NCBI GenBank assembly: GCA_035551475.1
Contig: DASZMX010000059.1
Coordinates: 1 to 15,541, forward strand
Source of the DNA: DASZMX01 sp035551475
Lineage (GTDB): Bacteria; Verrucomicrobiota; Verrucomicrobiia; Limisphaerales; Palsa-1400
DNA length: 15,541 nt
Reading direction: 5' to 3'
The stretch's first letter is position 1. Every line of letters begins with the position of its first letter. The notes under the pieces were generated by a model. That model had not been told where the DNA came from. It worked only from the letters and a program-made list of their open reading frames with translations, and did no database searches. Below are positions 6,010 through 12,437 of the stretch, piece by piece. Both the position numbers and the translations under genes were made by a program.

Positions 6010-8721
6010 TCATTTCGGCAACAATTCCCGGGCCTTGCGCAACGCTTCGTCGAGCTTGCCCACGTCTTTGCCTCCGCCGCGGGCGTTATCCGGACGTCCG
6101 CCGCCTTTCCCGCCCACAATCGGCGCGATCGCTTGGATGATTTTGCCCGCCTGAACTTTTGCGGTGAAATCAGCCGACACTGCTGCCACCAAAGCGACGG
6201 CGCCGCCGCCCGTGCCGCCCAAAACCACGACGCCTTTGAATTGTCCTTTGATCGCGTCGGCGACCGCCTGGAGAAAATCCCCGTCCACCGGGCCCAGATT
6301 CTCAATGATAGCGGGCGTGGCTTCGCTGGCGGGAGCTTTGGCCATCAGTCCGCGCGCCGTTTCGCCGGCTTGCTTTTGCTGCATGGCCTTGAGCTGCTTC
6401 TCCAACTCCTTTTGTTGCGCGAGCAGGGTCTCGAGCTTCTTTTCCAATTCGCCGATGGGCGCATTTATTTTCCCCGCGATCGTGGCAATAAGGCCCGCGT
6501 CTTCCCGCGTCTTCTCGTAGGCTCGCAGACCGGAAACCGCCTCGATGCGGCGCGTGCCAGCAGCCACCGCCCCTTCGCCCACAATGCGGAAGAGCCCGAT
6601 TTGGCCCGTGGCGCCCGTATGCGTGCCGCCGCACAACTCCATGGAATAGCCGTTGAGGGCCGTGCGCTGGCCGCCGATTTGCACGACGCGGACGAGGTCG
6701 CCATATTTCTCGCCGAAGAATTGCATGATGTCCCTGCGGCCTTTGACGTCCGCGTAAGGAACTTCCGTCCAGAAAACCGCGGCGTTCTCCACGATGCGTT
6801 CGTTGACAAGCCGCTCCACATCGGCCACCTGCGTGGGCGTGAGGGCGGCGCTGCTGAAATCAAACGTCAATTTGTCCGGGCCGACGTAGGAGCCTTTTTG
6901 CGTGGCATCCGGGCTGACCACTTCGTGCAGCGCCCAATGGAGCAAATGCGTGACGGTGTGGTGCCGCTCAATGGCATGGCGGCGGCCGGCATCCACGCGC
7001 ACCTCGACGCTCGCGCCGAGTTCGGGCGCATCGTTTTCCGCGAGAACATGCAGAAACGTGTTGGCGGTTTTTTGGGTGTTTGCCACGCGCCACATTTTTC
7101 CGCCGGCCTGCACTTCCCCGGTGTCGCCGACCTGCCCGCCCATCTCCGCGTAGAGCGGCGAGGTGTCGAACACGAGCGCGATTTTATCCTTTAAGTTGAC
7201 AATGTCCTGCACGCGCGCGGGTGATTGCAAATGGTCAAACCCGATAAAGCGCGTCGGTTTGGAGGTGTCGATGTTCGAGGCGGCGATGATCTCCTTTTTC
7301 TGCGCGGCGCGGGCGCGGGCGCGCTGCTCTTCCATGTGCTTTTCAAACCCGGCGCTGTCCACCGCCCAGCCCCGCTCGCGTGCCATCAGCTCTGTCAAGT
7401 CGAGAGGAAAGCCGTAGGTGTCATACAGTTTGAACGCAAATTCACCCGACACATTTTTGGCGCGGGCCGCTTCCTCGTTGAACAATTCGATGCCGCGATC
7501 CAGCGTCTTGTTGAACGCCTCTTCCTCGGCCTGGATGATTTCCTGCACACGGGTCTTGTGCCGGCGAATTTCCGGGAACACATCGCCCATCGTATCGGCG
7601 AGGACTTCGACCAGTTTGTGGAAAAAAGGGTCACGGAATCCCAGGGTGCGCCCGTACCGCACCGCCCGGCGGAGGATGCGGCGCAGGACGTAATTGCGGT
7701 CGGTGTTGCCGGGCAAAATGCCGTCGGCGATGGAAAAACTGAGCGTGCGAATGTGATCGCCAATGACGCGAAAGGCGATGTCGATTTTTTCCTGTTCCGT
7801 GGGCGCCGCGCCGGGCGCGGGCAGGGTGGCGGCGTATTTTTTGCCGCTGAGCTTCTCCAGTTTGTCGAAGAGCGGACGGAAAATATCCGTTTCGTAATTG
7901 GAAATCGTCCGGGTGAAATCCTTGAAACCATCCGTGTTTTGCAGAATGCCTGTGACGCGCTCGAAACCCATGCCGGTGTCCACATGCTTGGCGGGGAGCG
8001 GCGAGAAAGTGCCGTCGGCATTGGCGTTGAACTGGATGAAAACGAGATTCCAAATCTCGATGCAACGAGCGTCGCCCTTATTGACCAGCGCGCCGTTGGT
8101 GTCGCCCGCCGGCGTCAAGTCAACATGAATTTCAGAGCACGGGCCGCACGGGCCGGTTTCGCCCATCATCCAGAAATTATCCTTTTTGTTGCCGTTGACG
8201 ATATGGACTTTTGGATCCAGGCCCACCGCCGTGAATTTCGCGGCCCAATGATCGTAGGCTTCCTGGTCGAATTCGCTCGGGTCGCCCGCGGCTTGGTTCG
8301 GCGAATAAACCGTGGCGTACAAGCGGGCGGGCGGGAATTTCCATTTGTCCACGACCAATTCCCAGGCGAAATCGATGGCTTCTTTTTTGAAATAATCGCC
8401 GAAGCTCCAATTGCCGAGCATTTCAAAGAGCGTGTGATGGTAGGTGTCCATGCCCACGTCTTCGAGGTCGTTGTGTTTGCCGCCGGCGCGGATGCACTTC
8501 TGGGTGTCGGCGGCGCGGGTCGCCTTCCCCGGGATGGCGCCCGGCCACTTGTCCACGTCAGGCGCGCGCTCATTGAGGAAGATGGGGACGAACTGGTTCA
8601 TCCCGGCGTTGGTGAAAAGCAATCCCGGCGAATCCGGCATCAAGCTGGAGGAAGGCACGATGGTGTGCCCCTTGGACTTGAAATAATCCAGGAACGATTG
8701 GCGAATCTGAGCGGACGTCAT
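6010..8721 (-). CDS. alaS: Alanyl-tRNA synthetase
   Basis: It charges tRNA-Ala with alanine and edits mischarged Ser/Gly. The 903-residue protein is slightly longer than the 876-residue E. coli enzyme. The class II catalytic domain is at the N-terminus (SFLDYFKSKGHTIVPSSSL, FTNAGMNQFVPIF, HHTLFEMLGNWSFGDYFKKE, ETGPCGPCSEIH, DTGMGFERV). The editing domain carries the zinc-binding HHTVTH motif (about residues 587-592) and CGGTH (about 695-699). A coiled-coil segment (about 755-800, rich in E, K and Q) precedes the C-terminal DHHA1-type domain with GGKGGGRPDNARGGG. All key motifs are intact. The gene follows dedA after a 57-base gap that contains a degenerate heptamer repeat abutting the ATG. 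No Shine-Dalgarno is seen. Confidence 0.98.
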   Translation of the reverse strand: MTSAQIRQSFLDYFKSKGHTIVPSSSLMPDSPGLLFTNAGMNQFVPIFLNERAPDVDKWPGAIPGKATRAADTQKCIRAGGKHNDLEDVGMDTYHHTLFEMLGNWSFGDYFKKEAIDFAWELVVDKWKFPPARLYATVYSPNQAAGDPSEFDQEAYDHWAAKFTAVGLDPKVHIVNGNKKDNFWMMGETGPCGPCSEIHVDLTPAGDTNGALVNKGDARCIEIWNLVFIQFNANADGTFSPLPAKHVDTGMGFERVTGILQNTDGFKDFTRTISNYETDIFRPLFDKLEKLSGKKYAATLPAPGAAPTEQEKIDIAFRVIGDHIRTLSFSIADGILPGNTDRNYVLRRILRRAVRYGRTLGFRDPFFHKLVEVLADTMGDVFPEIRRHKTRVQEIIQAEEEAFNKTLDRGIELFNEEAARAKNVSGEFAFKLYDTYGFPLDLTELMARERGWAVDSAGFEKHMEEQRARARAAQKKEIIAASNIDTSKPTRFIGFDHLQSPARVQDIVNLKDKIALVFDTSPLYAEMGGQVGDTGEVQAGGKMWRVANTQKTANTFLHVLAENDAPELGASVEVRVDAGRRHAIERHHTVTHLLHWALHEVVSPDATQKGSYVGPDKLTFDFSSAALTPTQVADVERLVNERIVENAAVFWTEVPYADVKGRRDIMQFFGEKYGDLVRVVQIGGQRTALNGYSMELCGGTHTGATGQIGLFRIVGEGAVAAGTRRIEAVSGLRAYEKTREDAGLIATIAGKINAPIGELEKKLETLLAQQKELEKQLKAMQQKQAGETARGLMAKAPASEATPAIIENLGPVDGDFLQAVADAIKGQFKGVVVLGGTGGGAVALVAAVSADFTAKVQAGKIIQAIAPIVGGKGGGRPDNARGGGKDVGKLDEALRKARELLPK

Positions 8722-8723
8722 TT

Positions 8724-8759
8724 GGCGTAAAGGCTAACGGCGAAAGGTTGAAGGCTAAA
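8724..8759. repeat. Degenerate heptamer tandem repeat before alaS
   Basis: Five units read on the plus strand as ggcgtaa, ggctaac, ggcgaaa, ggttgaa and ggctaaa, beginning at 8724, 8732, 8739, 8746 and 8753. The last four are in exact 7-base register. On the minus (transcribed) strand the consensus is about TTTAGCC. The array ends two bases before the alaS ATG and fills the place where a ribosome binding site would be. Confidence 0.6.
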
Positions 8760-8778
8760 GTTAAAAACGGGCGGAATC

Positions 8779-9390
8779 TCAGGCCGTTTTCTTCATGTGC
8801 CGGTGCACGAAGAAGAAATAGAGCCCGCCGATCACGAAAATGAAAGCAAGCAGCCAGACCATGATTTGCCGTAAATCCCCGCGCATGAGCGCCTCGTCCT
8901 TGCCCGCCACGACGCCGACAAAGGTCAGGACGCTGCACCAGATGGCCGAACCCAGCAGCGTGAAGATGGTGTAAAGTTGAAAATCCATTTTCACGATGCC
9001 CATTGGCAGGCCAATGAGATGCCGCACCACCGGCAAAAGACGCGCGACGAACACGCCGAACGAGCCGAAGCGCGCGCACCAGCGCTCGGCGGCATGGAGC
9101 TTTTCCTCGGGCACGAGGAAATATTTCCCATAGCGCAGCACGAGCGGGCGCCCCGCCCAGCGCGCCACCCAATACATGATCGAGGCGCCAATGACCGATC
9201 CCACCGCGCCCGCCAGGGCGATGCCCCACAGGCTCAGATGGCCTGTGAGGTGCGCCCGTTGCGCCGCGAAAGGAATGACCAATTCGCTGGGGATGGGCAC
9301 GATCGTGCTCTCCATCGCCATGAGCAGGGCGATAAACCAGTAGCCATTGGAATCAAGGCCCGTCTGGTACCAATCGATCAGCTCTTTCAA
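8779..9390 (-). CDS. DedA/VTT-family membrane protein
   Basis: A 203-residue integral membrane protein of the DedA (SNARE-associated/VTT) family. Some members recycle undecaprenyl phosphate or other lipids across the inner membrane. Seen: Glu27 with P32-I-P34-S-E36 in the first re-entrant region, the small-residue-rich GAVGSVIGAS helix (61-70), and the family signature FVARLLPVVRHLIG with Arg117, Pro120 and Arg123. Hydrophobic helices follow at about 140-165 and 175-195. The only start keeping the normal N-terminus is a TTG at 9390; ATG codons at residues 24 and 26 would cut into the first membrane segment. That TTG lies two codons after, and in the same frame as, the eno stop. Co-transcription with eno is very likely. 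The transported lipid cannot be told from the sequence. Confidence 0.9.
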   Translation of the reverse strand: MKELIDWYQTGLDSNGYWFIALLMAMESTIVPIPSELVIPFAAQRAHLTGHLSLWGIALAGAVGSVIGASIMYWVARWAGRPLVLRYGKYFLVPEEKLHAAERWCARFGSFGVFVARLLPVVRHLIGLPMGIVKMDFQLYTIFTLLGSAIWCSVLTFVGVVAGKDEALMRGDLRQIMVWLLAFIFVIGGLYFFFVHRHMKKTA

Positions 9391-9396
9391 ACTGGC

Positions 9397-10671
9397 CTAG
9401 AATTTGCCGCCGTAAACGGCGTTCTTGCCGAGCAATTGTTCGATGCGCAGCAGTTGATTGTATTTGGCCACGCGATCCGTGCGGCTGAGCGAGCCGGTCT
9501 TGATCTGGCCCGCATTGGTCGCGACGGCGATGTCCGCGATGGTCGCGTCCTCGGTTTCGCCCGAGCGATGGCTGATGACGGCGGTGTAGGCGTTGTCCTG
9601 CGCCAATTCCACGGCGTCGAGCGTCTCGGTGAGAGAGCCGATTTGATTGACTTTGACGAGGATCGAATTAGCCACGCCTTCGTCGATGCCGCGTTGGAGG
9701 AATTTCACGTTCGTGACGAACAAATCATCGCCCACGAGCTGAATTTTGTCGCCCAGCTTGTCGGTGAGATGTTTCCAGGTTTTCCAATCACCCTCCGCGC
9801 AACCATCCTCGATGCTGATGATCGGATACTTCGCGCAAAGATCGACATAGAACGAAACCAGTTCCTCGCCCGTGAGCTTGCGTCCGGAGCTTTTCTTGAA
9901 CACGTAGCCGCCGGTCTTGTGATCGAAGAATTCGGAGGAAGCCACGTCCAGCGCGAGGAAAATGTCCTTGCCCGTTTTGTAGCCGGCATCCTTGACCGCT
10001 TGCAAAATCGCTTCGATGGCCGCCTCGGCGCTCTCCAGCTTCGGCGCAAAACCGCCTTCGTCTCCGACGGCCGTGGAAAGCCCCTTTTTCTTCAGGACGG
10101 ACTTGAGGGCGTGGAAGGTTTCCGTGATGGCCTGCAAGGCAAGCGAGAACGTCGGCAGGCCCTTGGGCACGATCATGAATTCCTGGAAATCAATGGGAGC
10201 GTCGGAATGGGCGCCGCCGTTGATGACATTGGCCATCGGCACTGGGAGGACTTTGGCATTCGGCCCGCCGAGATAACGAAACACCGGCTGGCCCAACTCT
10301 GCCGCCGCCGCCTTGGCATTGGCGAGCGAAACCGCGAGAATGGCATTGGCGCCGAGCTTGGATTTGGTGTCGGTGCCGTCCAGGTCCAGCATGATTTTAT
10401 CCACCGTCAACTGGTCGAACGCATCCTGGCCGCGCAAAGCCGGCAGAATTTTACCCGTCACATTTTTGACAGCCTTGCTGACGCCTTTGCCCAGGTAACG
10501 TCCTTTTTCGCCGTCGCGCAGCTCAATCGCTTCGTTCTCGCCCGTGCTAGCGCCCGACGGAACGGCCGCGCGTCCGGCGGCGCCGCTGGCCAGCAGCACA
10601 TCAACTTCCACGGTGGGGTTCCCGCGGGAATCAAGGATCTCCCGCGCCTGAATGTCCGAAATTTGACTCAT
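9397..10671 (-). CDS. eno: Enolase (phosphopyruvate hydratase)
   Basis: It interconverts 2-phosphoglycerate and phosphoenolpyruvate in glycolysis; in many bacteria it is also a degradosome partner. The product is 424 residues, a typical length. The ATG at 10671 gives the conserved N-terminus ISDIQAREILDSRGNPTVEV. Catalytic and metal residues are in place: Glu164 (FQEFM), Glu205 (GDEGGFAP), Mg ligands Asp242, Glu288 (SIEDG) and Asp315 (GDDLF), Lys340 (VKVNQIG), the SHRSGETED loop (367-375) and Lys391 (KTGSLSR). The TAG stop is followed after two sense codons, in frame, by the dedA start. Upstream, the 356-base gap contains the 165-bp tandem duplication. I could not place a convincing promoter or Shine-Dalgarno. 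Confidence 0.98.
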   Translation of the reverse strand: MSQISDIQAREILDSRGNPTVEVDVLLASGAAGRAAVPSGASTGENEAIELRDGEKGRYLGKGVSKAVKNVTGKILPALRGQDAFDQLTVDKIMLDLDGTDTKSKLGANAILAVSLANAKAAAAELGQPVFRYLGGPNAKVLPVPMANVINGGAHSDAPIDFQEFMIVPKGLPTFSLALQAITETFHALKSVLKKKGLSTAVGDEGGFAPKLESAEAAIEAILQAVKDAGYKTGKDIFLALDVASSEFFDHKTGGYVFKKSSGRKLTGEELVSFYVDLCAKYPIISIEDGCAEGDWKTWKHLTDKLGDKIQLVGDDLFVTNVKFLQRGIDEGVANSILVKVNQIGSLTETLDAVELAQDNAYTAVISHRSGETEDATIADIAVATNAGQIKTGSLSRTDRVAKYNQLLRIEQLLGKNAVYGGKF

Positions 10672-10717
10672 ATTGCGCGCAGTTTAACGCCCCCCCGTCG
10701 TGGCGCGAGCGCAAAAT

Positions 10718-10882
10718 GGCGTATCCTCTCTGCCTGTGAAATTTTGCTTGATACCGATTATGTGTCATACCTATGACACTTAATCGGTCGTGCCGGAAAG
10801 GAGTTTTGCGTTCGTTTTTTGGAGGATTAAGCGCAGGCGTGAGCCGGCGGAAGCTGCTTTTTACCAGGAAGCCAGTTGCTGT
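10718..10882. repeat. 165-bp tandem duplication, copy A (proximal to eno)
   Basis: Copy A begins ggcgtatcctct and matches copy B at a constant offset of 165 bases over nearly its whole length, with only single-base indels; by eye identity is about 80-85%. Landmarks shared with copy B are the gcttgataccgat block, a hairpin (10753-10788), the ttttgcgttcg block, a T6 run with ggagga, ggaagctgct and gccagttg. The 10753-10788 hairpin pairs ACCGATTA with TAATCGGT and GTGTCAT with ATGACAC around an ACCT loop, with a single T/T mismatch. The right end is a decayed copy of the panE-like 3' end. Confidence 0.85.
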
Positions 10883-10887
10883 GGCAT
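10861..10887 (-). CDS. Putative eight-codon leader-like mini-ORF (MPQQLASW)
   Basis: On the minus strand a perfect AGGAGG (10900-10895) is followed after 7 bases by ATG (10887), then CCA CAG CAA CTG GCT TCC TGG TAA. It straddles the junction of the two 165-bp copies. The QQLAS part corresponds to the C-terminal QQLAP of the panE-like gene, captured by the duplication. It is the best Shine-Dalgarno I found in the window and lies about 190 bases before eno, with a hairpin between. It could be a leader peptide, or a chance product of the duplication. Confidence 0.3.
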   Translation of the reverse strand: MPQQLASW

Positions 10888-11047
10888 ATCCACTCCTCCT
10901 ATAAAATTCTGCTTGATACCGATCTTATGTTATACCTATGACGTTTAATCGGTCGTATCGGAGAGGGATTTTGCGTTCGCTTTTTTGGAGGATCAAACGC
11001 GGGCGTGGGCGCCGGAAGCTGCTTTAACTATGGCGCCAGTTGTTGGA
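10883..11047. repeat. 165-bp tandem duplication, copy B (overlaps the panE-like 3' end)
   Basis: This copy directly abuts copy A. Its right-hand 20 bases (11028-11047) are the last codons (QQLAP-stop) of the panE-like gene, so the duplication unit ran from inside that gene to just before eno. The equivalent hairpin is at 10918-10953. It keeps ACCGAT/ATCGGT and the ACCT loop, with more mismatches and G-U type pairs on the plus strand. One pair changed from G-C (copy A) to A-T (copy B), so pairing is preserved there. Confidence 0.85.
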
Positions 11048-11987
11048 GCAGGGAACAGAGCGCGGCGAGGCGGGGGCAGGGGATGCCAGCTTTTTGCGCC
11101 TGGCGCCAAGGTTCGAGGAAAAGGCTCTCCAATTCGAGCGGTTGACGGCGCTCGAAATCGATGAGCGTGGACGCTTTGTAGGCGCCCATGGTGCGGGTGC
11201 GGGTGATTTGATGGTCGGCGGCGGATTCGGGAATGGGATAACCCAGGGCGTTGGCGGCGTGAATCGTTTCCAGCATGAGTTCGCGCACTAGCTGAGCCCA
11301 GCGAACTTCGCCCAGTAAAATGTCGGTGGTGAGACAGGGGCCGACGGGTTGACTCGGGGCGAGATGGCCAGAGACCACGGCCTCATAACCCGCGGCGCCG
11401 GCGACGCCGAGGCCGTTGAAAGGAATATTCCACACGAGTTTCTCCCAATGCGCCTGTTCAATATTGTCGGTGGCGTGACAACGGATGCCGGTGTCGGCAA
11501 TGGCTTGAGCGATCATTCGGGTGCGATCTTCGGCGGGGCGGCCGTATTCGCCGAGAATGACGACGCCGTGCGCGATGTGATGAATTTTCCCGGGCGCAAT
11601 GCGGTTCAGGCAAACGAAACAAAGCCCGCCCAAGGTGCGCTCACCGCCGACGATGCCAGCGATAAAAGATTCGTTGCCCAGCCCGTTTTGCAGCGTCAAA
11701 ACGAGCGTTTTCGGGCCGATCAGCGCCGGCAGGATTTGCGGCAGCGTGGCGTTGGCCGTGGTTTTCAGGCCGATGATCACCAAGTCGGCGGGGCCAATTT
11801 CTTCCGGGCGACGCGCGCAGTGGGGATGGACATTGAAATCGCCGTCGCCGCTGAGAATGGTCACGCCGTCGCGGCGGACGGTTTCGTAATCCGAGCGGAG
11901 CAGGAAATGCGTTTCGTGCCCGGCGCGGCAGAGCAAACTCCCATAATAGCTGCCGAGCGCGCCGCAGCCAACGATCGCGATTTTCAT
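11028..11987 (-). CDS. 2-dehydropantoate 2-reductase family (PanE/ApbA-like) oxidoreductase
   Basis: An NADP-dependent reductase of the ketopantoate reductase family, which makes pantoate for coenzyme A in the canonical case. With the ATG at 11987 the product is 319 residues, a normal length. Seen: a Rossmann motif at the N-terminus (G7-C-G-A-L-G12), Lys75 in GLKTT, Asn101 in QNGLGNE, the catalytic-type Lys183 with Asn187 in WEKLVWNIPFNG, and the C-terminal KASTLIDFERRQPLELES block with the acidic substrate residue. An in-frame GTG lies 33 bases upstream (12020), but those 11 codons are the terminator hairpin of the HU gene. The ATG directly abuts that terminator's T tract and has no Shine-Dalgarno. 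Paralogues act on other 2-keto acids, so panE itself is likely but not proven. The last codons lie in the tandem duplication. Confidence 0.88.
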   Translation of the reverse strand: MKIAIVGCGALGSYYGSLLCRAGHETHFLLRSDYETVRRDGVTILSGDGDFNVHPHCARRPEEIGPADLVIIGLKTTANATLPQILPALIGPKTLVLTLQNGLGNESFIAGIVGGERTLGGLCFVCLNRIAPGKIHHIAHGVVILGEYGRPAEDRTRMIAQAIADTGIRCHATDNIEQAHWEKLVWNIPFNGLGVAGAAGYEAVVSGHLAPSQPVGPCLTTDILLGEVRWAQLVRELMLETIHAANALGYPIPESAADHQITRTRTMGAYKASTLIDFERRQPLELESLFLEPWRQAQKAGIPCPRLAALCSLLQQLAP

Positions 11988-12017
11988 AAAAAAGGCGCCC
12001 CGCAGACCAGGGCGCCT
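11988..12017 (-). terminator. Intrinsic terminator of the HU gene, abutting the next start codon
   Basis: Perfect 8-bp stem AGGCGCCC (11993-12000) and GGGCGCCT (12010-12017) with a nine-base loop. On the minus strand it is followed by six T (11993-11988) and then immediately by the ATG of the panE-like gene (11987-11985). The HU stop is 15 bases before the stem. Confidence 0.85.
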
Positions 12018-12032
12018 CACCGTGACGGCGGG

Positions 12033-12320
12033 TCAGCGGGCGCTGGAAACAGCGTCGCTAAAAGCTTTGGCCACGCGAAACTTGACGACTTTGCGGGCGG
12101 GGATTTGCACGGGGGCGCCGGTCTTGGGATTGCGGGCCATGCGCGCTTTGCGGGGCTTGAGAATCAACTTGCCAATGCCAGGCAGCGTGAAGGAGTTCTT
12201 GGCGTGCTTGTGGGCGAGCGACGCCAGGTGCTCCAGGAGTTCGGCGCCGGCTTTTTTGGTGAGACCGCTTTTCTCAGCCAGGGCCGCGGCCAATTCTGCT
12301 TTCGAGAGTGCTTTTGCCAT
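12033..12320 (-). CDS. HU/IHF-family DNA-binding protein
   Basis: A 95-residue histone-like protein that bends and compacts DNA as a dimer. The N-terminal helical part (2-42) reads AKALSKAELAAALAEKSGL. The family signature follows as SFTLPGIGKLILKPRKARMARNPKTGAPVQIPARKVVKFRVAKAF, shown in pieces: PGIGK (47-51), the DNA-intercalating Pro65 in RNPKTG (63-68), and the basic C-terminal helix. Compared with E. coli HU the arm has extra Arg/Lys (KPRKARMARN). It is flanked by a 117-base gap upstream and has a dedicated terminator downstream, so it is probably monocistronic. The ATG at 12320 gives the normal N-terminus. HU and IHF cannot be told apart with confidence here. Confidence 0.93.
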   Translation of the reverse strand: MAKALSKAELAAALAEKSGLTKKAGAELLEHLASLAHKHAKNSFTLPGIGKLILKPRKARMARNPKTGAPVQIPARKVVKFRVAKAFSDAVSSAR

Positions 12321-12412
12321 AAATAGTGCGTCTGTGGAGTAAGGTTTTTCGTTGGCTCAGGGCGCAACGCATCTGACAGCGGCTATTAAATGCTTCGCGG
12401 CCACTCACACAA

Positions 12413-12429
12413 GGAGAAAATCATTCTCC
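12413..12429 (-). terminator. Weak hairpin after the DUF6600-like gene
   Basis: GGAGAA (12413-12418) and TTCTCC (12424-12429) form a six-base stem with a five-base loop, 9-25 bases after the stop of the upstream gene. The minus-strand sequence after it (TTGTGTG) is only partly T-rich, so it is a weak terminator candidate. Confidence 0.3.
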
Positions 12430-12437
12430 CGGCAAAA

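Larger units (their letters stand above)
10672..11027. other. 356-base intergenic region between eno and the panE-like gene
   Basis: There is no long coding region here. Almost all of it is the two-copy 165-bp tandem duplication described separately. The rest (10672-10717) is the immediate leader of eno and contains a run of seven C (seven G on the minus strand). It holds one eight-codon ORF with a strong Shine-Dalgarno. No tRNA-like fold or transposon end is evident. Confidence 0.8.

Noticed and set aside
5952..6305. N-terminal extension of the His-rich peptide frame into alaS
   Set aside because: The extra 118 codons are alaS in another frame, while the signal peptide, promoter and leader all fit the ATG at 5951.
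7225..8730. Plus-strand open frame of 501 codons opposite alaS
   Set aside because: It is fully antisense to intact alaS motifs and has no recognisable domain; it is a codon-bias shadow.
8977..10776. Plus-strand open frame of 599 codons opposite dedA and eno
   Set aside because: It is antisense to two clearly conserved genes. Its translation is rich in Arg, His and Ala with no domain or signal, as expected when GC-rich codons are read on the opposite strand.
10672..11027. A CRISPR array or transposon in the repeat-bearing gap
   Set aside because: There are only two long diverged copies in direct tandem, no short regular repeats with unique spacers, no transposase and no terminal inverted repeats or target duplications.
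11988..12020. GTG start giving an 11-residue longer PanE-like protein
   Set aside because: Those codons are the stem, loop and T tract of the HU terminator, and the Rossmann motif normally begins right at the ATG at 11987.
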